DNA from: Desulfosoma sp.
GTDB taxonomy: Bacteria; Desulfobacterota; Syntrophobacteria; Syntrophobacterales; DSM-9756
Direction of reading: 5' to 3'
Length of the DNA stretch: 64,000 nt
Assembly: GCA_037481875.1 (NCBI GenBank)
Contig: JBBFKY010000010.1
Location: 61,672 to 125,671 of the forward strand
A program made the translations under genes and the position numbers. Positions 10,699 through 19,206 of the stretch are shown here, in pieces (positions within the stretch are counted from its first letter, which is position 1; each line of letters opens with the position of its first letter). Below the pieces are notes generated by a model, which worked only from the letters and a program-made list of their open reading frames with translations, was not told the DNA's origin and searched no databases.

Positions 10699-11130
10699 AT
10701 GCTTTTTCAGGATTGCTTGTGTTTTCAGCTGGGTTCCATGAGTCGATCCCTGGCCCGCTACTACCGCGACCGCATCGCGCCCTATGGGCTCACGCACGCC
10801 CAGTTTTTTATGCTGATGGCTTTGTACGAAGAAGAAGGAGCCACCTTGAGCACTCTGGCGGAAAAAACCCATTTGGATCGGCCGACCGTCACCGGTTTGG
10901 TGGACCGTTTAGAGCGGGACGGGTGGGCGGCTCGGAAACCCGATCCCAATGATCGTCGATCGTCCCGTGTTTTTTTGACTCCCAAAGCCCAAGATCATCG
11001 AGAAGCCCTTCTTCGAATTTACCATGAGGTTAATGGGATGCTTTTGGAAAGATTTGGACATGAAGAATGGAGACGCTTTCGTTCTTTATTGGAACGTGTG
11101 CTGGGCGAGGACGATTATCAGGGGGCTTAG
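10699..11130 (+). CDS. MarR-family regulator with OhrR-like N-terminal cysteines
   Basis: 143 aa winged-helix repressor. The dimer helix starts MLFQDCLCFQLGSMSRSLAR; the LCF segment matches the place where OhrR carries its peroxide-sensing cysteine (QLCF). The DNA-binding part is LSTLAEKTHLDRPTVTGLVD, with the wing RKPDPNDRRSSRVFLT. Its position, divergent from perR and katG, suggests a redox or hydroperoxide role; this is inferred. The ATG at 10699 follows AAAGGAG; an ATG 18 nt earlier lacks an RBS. A partly symmetric GCATGCG/ATGCGTGC element lies at 10638-10658 and may be its operator. Confidence 0.85.
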   Translation: MLFQDCLCFQLGSMSRSLARYYRDRIAPYGLTHAQFFMLMALYEEEGATLSTLAEKTHLDRPTVTGLVDRLERDGWAARKPDPNDRRSSRVFLTPKAQDHREALLRIYHEVNGMLLERFGHEEWRRFRSLLERVLGEDDYQGA

Positions 11131-11144
11131 GAGTTTGTCCTAGT

Positions 11145-11177
11145 CCTAAAGGAATAACCCGGTTTCGGGATTTTAGG
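11145..11177 (+). terminator. Stem-loop after the MarR gene
   Basis: CCTAAA/TTTAGG outer arms and CCCG/CGGG inner arms enclose GTTT, 15 nt after the stop. There is no U-run. The rest of the 236 bp spacer up to 11366 shows nothing clear. Confidence 0.35.
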
Positions 11178-11366
11178 GGCCATGAGCCACCACGCCCAAG
11201 CTTTTATAAGGGTATTTAACGTACCGGTCATTGCGAGTTGCGGGACAAGCTCCTAAGAGATCTGAATTGTTGGCCGCTCGTTTGAGAGTATTGGACGACG
11301 CGAAAAGTTCTTGGAAAAGAAGGAGGGGTTTCAGAAACCCTTAGGGGCCGAAGGGAGGGTGTGTTC

Positions 11367-11990
11367 ATGAAGATTCTTGCCCTGAACGGTAGTCACCGAA
11401 AAGGTGGAAATACAGCCATTATGCTACGAATCGTTCTGGAAGAAGCGCAAAAGGGTGGGGCAGAAACCGAACTTCTTGAACTTGTGGATTATCGCATCGA
11501 TTACTGTCTGTCCTGTCACTGGTGTCTTCGCGAAGCGCGTTGTTCCATTCAGGATGACGAGATGCTCTTTTTGGCGGAAAAGCTGATGTGTTGCGACGCC
11601 TTGGTTCTTGGTTCTCCGGTGTATTTCGGTAACGTGACCGGAAGGATGAAGGTCTTTATGGATCGAACTCGGTTTCTGCATATGAGGGAAAATCTTTTGG
11701 CAGGAAAGCTCGGAGCCGCCGTGACTCATGCGGGGCTGCGCAATGGAGGCCAGGAAATGACCCAGATGATCCTCGAACGTTTCTTGGTCTTGCATGGTTT
11801 TCGGCTGGTGGAGCCTCGAGAGCCCGGCCGTCCCATTTACAATTCCGGAATTTCGGGAACCTTGTTTGAGACGGTGGATCAAGGACGTTTTCGGTGGAAG
11901 AAGAGTGTGCTTCAGGACGAACTTACGGTGGAAATGTGTCGAGCTTTGGGCCGCAATCTGCTTCGCTGCGGCGCCCTCCAACCAATCTGA
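11367..11990 (+). CDS. Iron-sulfur flavoprotein (NADPH-dependent FMN reductase fold)
   Basis: 207 aa. The flavodoxin-like fold starts MKILALNGSHRKGGNTAIML, the FMN phosphate loop. A compact cluster motif C47-X2-C50-X2-C53-X5-C59 (YCLSCHWCLREARC) matches the iron-sulfur flavoproteins of methanogens and anaerobes (CX2CX2CX4-7C), which pass electrons between ferredoxin and flavin. LGSPVYFGNVTGRMKVFMDR is the second FMN site. The ATG at 11367 is better spaced from AAGGGAGGG than the GTG at 11361. The following acyl-CoA synthetase starts 23 bp after the stop, so they are probably co-transcribed. Confidence 0.85.
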   Translation: MKILALNGSHRKGGNTAIMLRIVLEEAQKGGAETELLELVDYRIDYCLSCHWCLREARCSIQDDEMLFLAEKLMCCDALVLGSPVYFGNVTGRMKVFMDRTRFLHMRENLLAGKLGAAVTHAGLRNGGQEMTQMILERFLVLHGFRLVEPREPGRPIYNSGISGTLFETVDQGRFRWKKSVLQDELTVEMCRALGRNLLRCGALQPI

Positions 11991-12013
11991 ACCCTGCCAT
12001 ATCGGAGGCGGTC

Positions 12014-14098
12014 ATGGATCCCTTGTTTGATCCGAGATCGGTGGCTGTGGTCGGGGTTTCCCCGTCCCCGGAAAACTTGGGCAAAAACATTATCAAAAAT
12101 CTGAGGTTGTTCGGGTTTAGGGGAACCATCTATCCCATTGGACCTCGAGGCGGCGTCGTGGAAGGCTACAGAGTTTATGAATCCGTTAAGGAACTTCCCG
12201 AACCGGTGGATGTGGCCGTGATTTTGACGCCGGCTCGTTTCGTCCCCGACCTGCTGGCTGAGTGCGGAGAAATCGGGGTGCGATGGGCCGTGATTCAATC
12301 AGGAGGTTTTCGAGAATCGGGTTTAGAGAGGATGGATCTGGAAAAGCAGGTTTTGGACACGGCCAGCCGCTACGACATACGCTTTGTGGGCCCCAACTGC
12401 CTTGGCGTGATGGACACAACCACGGGTTTTTCGGTTCCTTTCATTGCCCTGCCTGCTGTGTACAGAACCGGGCGCACGGCGATTATGGCCCAGAGCGGTG
12501 GCATGGGATTGTCCTTGGCCGAAGCACTGAGCACGGCGGGCGTTGGTTTCGGGAAATTCGTCAGTCTTGGAAACAAATTAAATCTGGACGAGGTCGATTA
12601 CCTCACCTCTATGGTGGATGATCCCAAGACAGACATCCTTTATTTTTACCTGGAAGATTTCAAGCGAGGTCGGGAATTTTTTGAGTTCGCATCCCGGAGT
12701 CCCAAGCCCATAGTTCTCCACAAATCCAATACTTCCCCTCTCAGCCGAACCATCGCCCAGTCCCATACGGCAGCCTTGGCAGCCGATGACCGTCTGGTGG
12801 ACCATTTGGCCAAGGAAGCCGGGGTTGTCCGGGTTCGTTCGGTGAGCGAAGCTGTCAAGGTTATCAAGGGTTTTTCTCTGCCAGTGCTTCGTGGCCGCAG
12901 GTTGGCGGTGCTTTCCCGTTCCGGAGGGCACGCCGTGGTGGCAGCGGACACCTGTGATGCCTTGGGTTTTACGTTTCCGCCTTTGGCCGACGAGGTCCTT
13001 AACGAGGTTCAACGACACGCCAGGGCTGGAGTCATCCGGCTTGGGAATCCACTGGATTTGGGTGATATCTATGACCTGAACGTCTATGAAGGTTTGGTGG
13101 AAAAGGTCATGAGACAGCCGGACATTGATGGTGTTGTGCACATCCATGTCTCGCACATGGCGGTGGAGCACGACGCCACCATGCGATTGCTGGATGACCT
13201 TAAGCGCCACGCCGCGGTTTACCGGAAACCCGTTGCCGTGGTTGTGGAAGTTCCTTTCAAGGATCGCGTGGCTTTGGAGAGAGAGGCTTCTTATCCTTTC
13301 TTTACGGATGTTCGTGACGCCCTGGAGGCCTTAAGCGCACAGCACTGGTATTATACGTCTTCAAAGAGGGCGAGACCTTCCATGGGGACGAAAGGGGCGA
13401 AACCGCCCTGGTTTGAAACCGCACAGGCATGGATTCAATCCCGAAAAGAGGCGGGGCGACAGCCGTTGCTCCATGAGTGTTTTGAACTCCTTGAAATTCT
13501 TGGCATGAGCGTGGCGCCATGGAGGCTGGTTAAATCCTGGAGCGAGGTGCAGAATGCCGCTGAAGCCTTGGGATATCCTGTGGCCCTCAAGGCTGTTGGG
13601 AGTGATCTTGTCCACAAGAGCGATCAAGGAGCGGTTGTCCTTGGCATCAACGACGCCACTGCGTTGGACAAGGCGTGGCGAAGCCTCTGGACTCGAGGCT
13701 TCAGCCTGGAAGGCATAGTGGTGCAAAAGATGATGGTCGGGAGTCGCGAGATGATTGTCGGAGCTCATCGAGATCCTGTTTTCGGCTCGGTGGTGCTGGT
13801 AGGAATGGGCGGCATTCTTGTCGAACTCCTCCACGATGTTTCTGTGTGCTTGACCCCCCTCTCTTCAGCGGAGGCTTTGGAAATGATCCATCATCTGCGA
13901 GGCGCTTCCCTTCTCAAAGGCTATCGTGGTCTGCGACCTCTAGATCTGACAGAAGTCGGCGAGGCCGTCTCACGTCTTTCTCTTTTTATGGATTGTTTTC
14001 CCGCCGTTCGAGAAATCGACATCAATCCCATTATCTTCGGTGACCAAGGGGAAGCGGGTGTCGCCGTGGATGGGCACCTTCTTCTTGAGAAGGTATGA
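12014..14098 (+). CDS. Fused ADP-forming acyl-CoA synthetase (copy 1)
   Basis: 694 aa, alpha and beta parts joined as in bacterial and protist acetyl-CoA synthetases (ADP-forming). Domains in order: CoA binding (DPRSVAVVGVS), two succinyl-CoA-ligase-like domains, and a C-terminal ATP-grasp (ALKAVGSDLVHKSDQGAVVL, GMGGILVELLHDV, EIDINPIIF). The SHTAALA segment near residue 258 is where the family carries the phospho-histidine. It links acyl-CoA hydrolysis to ATP formation, or the reverse. The start follows GGAGG; in-frame codons upstream overlap the flavoprotein gene. It is followed 52 bp later by a paralogue. The acyl specificity is unknown. Confidence 0.88.
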   Translation: MDPLFDPRSVAVVGVSPSPENLGKNIIKNLRLFGFRGTIYPIGPRGGVVEGYRVYESVKELPEPVDVAVILTPARFVPDLLAECGEIGVRWAVIQSGGFRESGLERMDLEKQVLDTASRYDIRFVGPNCLGVMDTTTGFSVPFIALPAVYRTGRTAIMAQSGGMGLSLAEALSTAGVGFGKFVSLGNKLNLDEVDYLTSMVDDPKTDILYFYLEDFKRGREFFEFASRSPKPIVLHKSNTSPLSRTIAQSHTAALAADDRLVDHLAKEAGVVRVRSVSEAVKVIKGFSLPVLRGRRLAVLSRSGGHAVVAADTCDALGFTFPPLADEVLNEVQRHARAGVIRLGNPLDLGDIYDLNVYEGLVEKVMRQPDIDGVVHIHVSHMAVEHDATMRLLDDLKRHAAVYRKPVAVVVEVPFKDRVALEREASYPFFTDVRDALEALSAQHWYYTSSKRARPSMGTKGAKPPWFETAQAWIQSRKEAGRQPLLHECFELLEILGMSVAPWRLVKSWSEVQNAAEALGYPVALKAVGSDLVHKSDQGAVVLGINDATALDKAWRSLWTRGFSLEGIVVQKMMVGSREMIVGAHRDPVFGSVVLVGMGGILVELLHDVSVCLTPLSSAEALEMIHHLRGASLLKGYRGLRPLDLTEVGEAVSRLSLFMDCFPAVREIDINPIIFGDQGEAGVAVDGHLLLEKV

Positions 14099-14150
14099 GG
14101 CATGCAGGAATGAGCCAAAGTCGCCTGGGCTCGAAACAAGGAGGAATCCA

Positions 14151-16292
14151 GTGACCGGTCAACACCGAGATCCCTTAGAAGCGTTCGATGCCATGTTGTG
14201 TCCAGGTTCGGTTGCAGTGGTCGGAGCGTCCACCCATGGCGGAAAGGTCGGGAATTTCGTGCTGCGCTCGGTGTTGGCCTCCGGGGTGCAGCATGTCTAT
14301 GCGGTCCACGCGGGCGGAGCCAAAGAAGTTCTGGGTGTGAAAGCTTACCCGTCCATCGGCACGATCCCCAAAGACAAGGTGGATCTTTTTCTTTTTGCGA
14401 TCCCGCAAGACCACATCCTTGCTAATTTTCAAGACGCCATTGACAAAGGATGTCGAGGGGCCGTCATCTTTACGGCAGGTTTTCGAGAGGCTGGAGAGGA
14501 AGGGCTGCAAAAGCAGTTGGCGCTGCGACGTATGGCCGATGAAGCAGGTGTGAAAATCATCGGTCCCAACACCATGGGGTTCTATCGTTCCCACAGTCGC
14601 ATGAATGCGACCTTCATGCCGGTTTTGTCAGACTTTTTTAAAGAAAAGGGTCGTATCACAGTCGTCAGCCAAAGCGGTGGTGTCGCAGGTTTTGCAGCCA
14701 TTCGTTTTCTTGAGGACCACATTCCCATTGGAACGCTCGTGTGTCTGGGAAACCGGGCCAATGTAGAATTTGCCGACATGCTGGATTTTTGCGCTCAAGA
14801 TACGGAAACTTCTGTGGTGGCACTTTTCATTGAAGGGCTGGACGATGTTCGTCGGTTCTACGAGTCGGCGGCCAATTGTGCTTCTCAAAAGCCCGTGGTG
14901 GTTCTCGGAGCGGGCTACACGGCCGCAGGCCAAAAGGTGGCGCGTTCCCACACGGGAAGCATGGCACAATCGGAAGCGATTTACGAAGCGGCTTTTCGTC
15001 AGGCAGGTCTGATTCGAGTGCGCACGGTCGAGGAACTGGTGGATACGGCGAAAATTCTGGATCTCAGTCCACGACCTAAGGGAAATCGAGTGGCCATCAC
15101 CACGCATACAGCCGGACCGGCTGTTCTGGCTTCCGACGTCATGGCTCGAAAAGGTCTCGCCCTTGAGGATCTCAGTGACGAAACCAAGAAAGCTCTGGTG
15201 TCCCGGAAGATGCTGGCACCGTTCATGCCGCCGGGAAATCCTGTGGATCTCACCACGTTCGGTTACCTTGACCGACGTCTTTATGTGGAGGTTTTGGACC
15301 TTTTGGCGAAGGACCCCAATGTGGATGCCACACTTTCCATATGCATATCAGGTTTGGGGGATCCTCAAGTTGTTCCTTTTCCCATCGAAGCTTATGGTCA
15401 GACGCTGAAGACATCGGGCAAACCCGGAGTTTTCGTATGGGGAGCTCCCTCAGGGGCCAAAGAAGAATTTCAAGCATGGATGCGTGCTGGTGTTCCGGCC
15501 TATCCCACGGCAGAGCGGGCGGCTGCGGCTCTGGCGAATCTTTACGAGGCGACCCGCCCTAAGGTTCAAACACCTGGGGAGAGTTCTTTTGAACCGTTGC
15601 CAAGGGAAGTTCTTGGTCTTGTGGATAATCTTCGGGCTTCGGGACAAAAGTTGGTTTTGGAAGCGGAGGCCAAGCGTGTTCTGGAAAGCGCCGGTTTGCG
15701 CACAGCCCGCACACAGGTGGCAAGGAACGTAGATGAGGCCGTCATGGAAGCCGGAAGGACCGGTTTTCCTGTGGTGATGAAAATCGTTTCTCCAGACATT
15801 ATCCACAAAAGCGATGTGGGAGGGGTTCGCCTGGGAATCGACGATGAGGCAGCTGTGCGACGGGCCTTTCAGGAGATGACCAAACAGGTGAAGGATTGCC
15901 TTCCTCAAGCCCGTCTTCTTGGGGTGGGTATTCAGCCCATGGTCCCTGAGGGGACCGAGGTGATTGTAGGCGGTTACAGGGACCCTCAAGCCGGACCGGT
16001 GGTCATGTTTGGTTTAGGGGGAATCTGGGTGGAGGTGTTAAAGGACGTATCTTTTCGTTTAGCTCCCGTTTCCGAAGCGGAAGCTTTCAGAATGATTGAA
16101 GACATCCGAGGAGCTCGGGTCCTGGAAGGGGTTCGAGGTCGAAAGCCTGTGAACAAAAGAGCCTTGGTTGCCTTGATTGAAACCGTTGGCCGCCTCATGG
16201 CTCAGGCACCCATTGCGGAAATCGATTGCAATCCTGTCATTTTTCATGGGGACACGTACACCATTGCCGACGCCCGCATGGTTTTGCTCTAA
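14151..16292 (+). CDS. Fused ADP-forming acyl-CoA synthetase (copy 2)
   Basis: 713 aa with the same domain order as the gene before it: CoA binding (CPGSVAVVGAST), ligase domains with the active-site motif SHTGSMA, and ATP-grasp (VMKIVSPDIIHKSDVGGVRL, GLGGIWVEVLKDVSF, EIDCNPVIF). The sequence has diverged strongly from copy 1, which argues against a recent duplication and for different acyl substrates or redox states. The start is GTG 7 nt after AAGGAGG; the ATG at 14040 lies within the previous gene. In fatty-acid-using anaerobes such enzymes activate acetate or branched acids, or conserve energy from acyl-CoA; which applies here is not visible. Confidence 0.9.
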   Translation: MTGQHRDPLEAFDAMLCPGSVAVVGASTHGGKVGNFVLRSVLASGVQHVYAVHAGGAKEVLGVKAYPSIGTIPKDKVDLFLFAIPQDHILANFQDAIDKGCRGAVIFTAGFREAGEEGLQKQLALRRMADEAGVKIIGPNTMGFYRSHSRMNATFMPVLSDFFKEKGRITVVSQSGGVAGFAAIRFLEDHIPIGTLVCLGNRANVEFADMLDFCAQDTETSVVALFIEGLDDVRRFYESAANCASQKPVVVLGAGYTAAGQKVARSHTGSMAQSEAIYEAAFRQAGLIRVRTVEELVDTAKILDLSPRPKGNRVAITTHTAGPAVLASDVMARKGLALEDLSDETKKALVSRKMLAPFMPPGNPVDLTTFGYLDRRLYVEVLDLLAKDPNVDATLSICISGLGDPQVVPFPIEAYGQTLKTSGKPGVFVWGAPSGAKEEFQAWMRAGVPAYPTAERAAAALANLYEATRPKVQTPGESSFEPLPREVLGLVDNLRASGQKLVLEAEAKRVLESAGLRTARTQVARNVDEAVMEAGRTGFPVVMKIVSPDIIHKSDVGGVRLGIDDEAAVRRAFQEMTKQVKDCLPQARLLGVGIQPMVPEGTEVIVGGYRDPQAGPVVMFGLGGIWVEVLKDVSFRLAPVSEAEAFRMIEDIRGARVLEGVRGRKPVNKRALVALIETVGRLMAQAPIAEIDCNPVIFHGDTYTIADARMVLL

Positions 16293-16410
16293 TTCCAAGA
16301 ACGACATTCTTCCTGGTTCAGGGACCGTGTCTGGAATGGGGCGGAATCGGTGGGGGCATCGAGGCTCTGTGGCCCCTTATTTTCTCGAGGATCACCTGAG
16401 GGTTCTGGAC

Positions 16411-16926
16411 ATGCCACGCTTACAATGGGAACTTCGCCGATGGAGGCTGGCCGTCAAACTATGGGTGAATCAGCCGGCCCATCGCCTCTGGGCGATTTTC
16501 ACCGATGTTCGTCTCTGGCCTATGTGGGGTCCCAGCATTCGCGGCGTGAGCATCTTCGGATCGGGCTATGGGGTGTATGAAGGCTTGCAGGGCAGGGCGA
16601 AAACGATCCTGGGCTTTTCGGTCCCTTTTGTTATCGACCATGTGGATCCAGGACGTTCTTGGACATGGCGTGTCGCAGGATTTTCGGCCACGGGGCATGA
16701 AGTGCAAAGCGCCGGACTTCATGCCTCGTGGCTTGTGTTTACTGTTCCCTTGTGGGCGTTTTTCTATGTTCCCGTATGCCTTATCGCGGCCCGTCGCATT
16801 GCCTTGATAGCTCATCGGGGTTCAGGAAAAGACGATCAAGCTGAACCGATCAACGGCAGTTCTTTTTCGACGGTAAAAAACACTGCGAATTCTTTGGTGT
16901 CAGGATCTTCGGATCTGGTCGCATAA
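16411..16926 (+). CDS. SRPBCC (START-like) domain protein
   Basis: 171 aa. The N-terminal two-thirds fits the polyketide cyclase/START-like fold: WVNQPAHRLWAIFTDVRLWPMWGPSIRGV, then GRAKTILGFSVPFVIDHVDP and SWTWRVAGFSATGHEV, with a hydrophobic pocket expected. A hydrophobic stretch near residues 110-130 (FTVPLWAFFYVPVCLIAA) may be the closing helix. The start was chosen at the ATG after GAGGG, as earlier codons overlap copy 2 of the synthetase. The last 91 bp overlap the end of the convergent PNPOx-like gene, so the C-terminal tail may be poorly conserved. The ligand is unknown. Confidence 0.6.
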   Translation: MPRLQWELRRWRLAVKLWVNQPAHRLWAIFTDVRLWPMWGPSIRGVSIFGSGYGVYEGLQGRAKTILGFSVPFVIDHVDPGRSWTWRVAGFSATGHEVQSAGLHASWLVFTVPLWAFFYVPVCLIAARRIALIAHRGSGKDDQAEPINGSSFSTVKNTANSLVSGSSDLVA

Positions 16927-17216
16927 CTTTTTCGACGCAAAGACTCAATCAGTTCGGGATCCTGAGACTCCTTTACCTTTTTTAGAAAAAAGCGCTTTCC
17001 TTTGTAGCCTCCGCCATCTTCACGGAAAAGATAAGCGGCTCGAGGATTCGATTGCAGGTTGTGGTGGGTCAGTCGATCTTTCATGATAAAGCCAAGGGTG
17101 CCGTCTTCCATGACGTGGGGTCGAGCGTAGACCGCCACATCCACCTTTCCTTCCGCATCCGCCGTCGCCAGAACACCGAAACCTTTTGTCTGATCGAAAT
17201 AAGCCTTGAGATCCAT
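16836..17216 (-). CDS. Pyridoxamine 5'-phosphate oxidase-like flavin protein
   Basis: 126 aa split-barrel flavin-binding protein. MDLKAYFDQTKGFGVLATAD and VDVAVYARPHVMEDGTLGF match the general-stress/PNPOx-like group, with SNPRAAYLF as the FMN-contact strand. It is much shorter than true PdxH, so vitamin B6 synthesis is unlikely; reduction of a cofactor or small molecule is possible. The start follows AAAGGAG. It is the last gene of a minus-strand set that includes the CxCxxC mini-protein (160 bp upstream) and an ArsA-type ATPase. Confidence 0.8.
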   Translation of the reverse strand: MDLKAYFDQTKGFGVLATADAEGKVDVAVYARPHVMEDGTLGFIMKDRLTHHNLQSNPRAAYLFREDGGGYKGKRFFLKKVKESQDPELIESLRRKSYATRSEDPDTKEFAVFFTVEKELPLIGSA

Positions 17217-17375
17217 GGTCTGCTCCTTTCAAAGATCGTGCATCCCAACAAATTGCGTGGTGTTTTTTCAGCTTCACAGAACTCCGCCTGCCATACGCCC
17301 CTTCTAAAATAAGGAGCTCTCACCGATGTGCCAGACCTCAAGGCCTTGAAGGAACCGTAGGCCTTCCCCTCAGGC

Positions 17376-17621
17376 CTATTCCACCTGGATGGGCGTGGCC
17401 TTTTTCTCGCCGCACTTTTCGGCTTTTTTCTTTTCCAGGTGATTGATATGTTCATCGATCAGGCTACGCACCGCTCGAAGGACTTCGATGCGTGCATTGA
17501 TCAAATGATCCCAGAAAGGACCCGCTGGACCCTTGACGCTTCCCAAAGCCCGCATCATTTGGCACATGGGACAACGGCATCGGGTTCCTTGGCTTTGTTC
17601 ATGTTCTTCATGCCGGCTCAT
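17376..17621 (-). CDS. Cysteine-motif mini-protein coupled to ArsA-type ATPase
   Basis: 81 aa, not recognised as a named family. The N-terminal part has CRCPMCQMM (CxCxxC), suited to metal or Fe-S binding. It is followed by a helical segment FWDHLINARIEVLRAVRSLI and DEHINHLEKKKAEKC, likely an amphipathic or coiled helix. The ATG at 17621, 5 nt after GGAGG, overlaps the end of the ATPase gene by 14 bp, so translation is coupled. Coupling implies that it works with the ATPase, perhaps as a metal- or tail-delivering partner; this is inference. Confidence 0.7.
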   Translation of the reverse strand: MSRHEEHEQSQGTRCRCPMCQMMRALGSVKGPAGPFWDHLINARIEVLRAVRSLIDEHINHLEKKKAEKCGEKKATPIQVE

Positions 17622-18804
17622 GACCGCCTCCAAAGGTGACCGTCAGGGTTTCATTTTCCAGTCTCGCCTTTTCCGGTTGAAGCCGCGCAAAAGCTCGCGG
17701 CAGGATCAGGTTTCGTTTGAACGCCCCCATACGAATAATGAGTTCATCCCCGATCTTGCTTAAAGAAATCTCTTCACGGCTGACAAAGGGAAAATGAATA
17801 CGAACCATGTGGCATCCATTCTCGGCAAGAAAGCTAACCGGCTGATGGTGATAGAGAATCTCCTGCGGTGGTGTCTCACCGTAAAGAGCCTCACCCAGTG
17901 CTTTCAGACGTTCGTAACCCAATGTTTCCTGTTCGTAGTAAGGTGCCGTCAGCAAAGGGATCGGATGAAAAGCTGTGGTGACCAGTTTCAGATAAGACTG
18001 TTGCTGTTGATAGAGGGCTTGAAGAAAAGGATCGCTCGAGTTTTCGTTCAGAAGTCGATTGATAATGATGGCATCGATGCCCAATTGGTGCAGAGAAAAG
18101 AACATGAAGCTTCTTTGGGTTTCTCGAATGACCATTTTTTCCAGGTTGGTGACGAGACGCACCGAGGTGGTTTGAGTGTCGGTGAGAATGGCGTCCACGC
18201 CGCGTAACCGCTGAAAGAGTCTTTCGATGGAGGCAAAGTAGGCGTCTTCGGGTAAAGGTACATCGGAGAAACGGCGAACCACGGGACGCGCCACTCGAAA
18301 AAGGTTCCGTTCCATTCGAAAAATCTTTTCCATGTACCATTCCAATGCCTTGGGGACACTCACAAAGCGAATGGATTCGGCCGTCGGGGCGCAATCCAGG
18401 ATCAAAACATCGTAGGTTTGATCTCTCACATAGCGGTTGACGTAAAGAAGGGCGCTGACTTCCTCCATACCGGGAAGAACCGCCAATTCTTCCGCGAGCA
18501 CCTGGTCCAACCCCGAAATGTTAAGCAGAAGACTTAGATACTGATGAACTTCTCCCCAGTGTTTTTGAATCTCTTCATGGACGTCCAGCTCTTGAATCCA
18601 CAACTGGTCGGATATCTCCACAGGTTGACCGCGGTTAACGTCCATGAGACGTCGATCCAGATCAAAAGCGTCGCTGAGGCTGTGGGCGGGATCCAAGGAC
18701 ATCACCAGGGTCTTAAGGCCGCGTTCCGCCAAAAGAACGCCTGTGGCAGCGGCCACGCTGGTTTTGCCCACCCCCCCTTTTCCTGCAAAAAGGAGAAGAC
18801 GCAT
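17608..18804 (-). CDS. ArsA/Get3-type ATPase
   Basis: 398 aa with one nucleotide domain. The deviant Walker A is LLLFAGKGGVGKT (residues 3-15). Switch I is SLDPAHSLSDAF, and ILDCAPTAESIRF is switch II. The C-terminus carries a small alpha-crystallin-like strand set (VSREEISLSKIGDELIIRMG to VTFGGG) seen in the ArsA_HSP20 version of the family. No arsenite-binding CxxC cysteines or arsB/arsR genes are nearby, so arsenic efflux is unlikely; handling of membrane or tail-anchored clients is possible. The start at MRLLLF lacks a strong SD. It heads a minus-strand set with the CxCxxC protein. Confidence 0.88.
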   Translation of the reverse strand: MRLLLFAGKGGVGKTSVAAATGVLLAERGLKTLVMSLDPAHSLSDAFDLDRRLMDVNRGQPVEISDQLWIQELDVHEEIQKHWGEVHQYLSLLLNISGLDQVLAEELAVLPGMEEVSALLYVNRYVRDQTYDVLILDCAPTAESIRFVSVPKALEWYMEKIFRMERNLFRVARPVVRRFSDVPLPEDAYFASIERLFQRLRGVDAILTDTQTTSVRLVTNLEKMVIRETQRSFMFFSLHQLGIDAIIINRLLNENSSDPFLQALYQQQQSYLKLVTTAFHPIPLLTAPYYEQETLGYERLKALGEALYGETPPQEILYHHQPVSFLAENGCHMVRIHFPFVSREEISLSKIGDELIIRMGAFKRNLILPRAFARLQPEKARLENETLTVTFGGGHEPA

Positions 18805-19206
18805 GGCTTTGTTCCGATCTTTGAAGTGTGTTTTCGCTGTATAAACAAGATTCATCGTTTTTAAGATTAAATCCGAGGTGCCCACGGTTTCAAGTCCACA
18901 GGAGCGGACCTGCATGAAGGGCGTTGAGTTAAAAAGAGCAAAAAACTCTGTCGACAGGGATGCGGTCGGCCATCTTGAAAGCGCTCTGAAAGGGCCATAT
19001 TTTTTGAATTTGAAAAGATTCCGACACGCTCGGAACACCATACAAAAATCTTTGCTTGAACCCAAGGGTGGGTGTAGAAACGCCATGCCGGTGGGTTCAA
19101 AAGGGAAATCCTTTCACAAGGTACCCGTCCGACAATGGGTGATGGCGCGGCTTGCCGCACCTTTACGAGCCTCAAATGGCCATTTATCAAAGGGAACGCG
19201 GTTTTC
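18805..19206. other. Gene-free spacer
   Basis: This 402 bp divergent region lies between the ArsA-type gene and the glycosyltransferase gene. It must hold both promoters, but no convincing box, operator or repeat module was recognised. Confidence 0.5.

Noticed and set aside
11894..12013. Earlier in-frame start for acyl-CoA synthetase copy 1
   Set aside because: It would overlap the flavoprotein gene by about 100 bp and adds a low-complexity leader not seen in the family; the ATG at 12014 has its own GGAGG.
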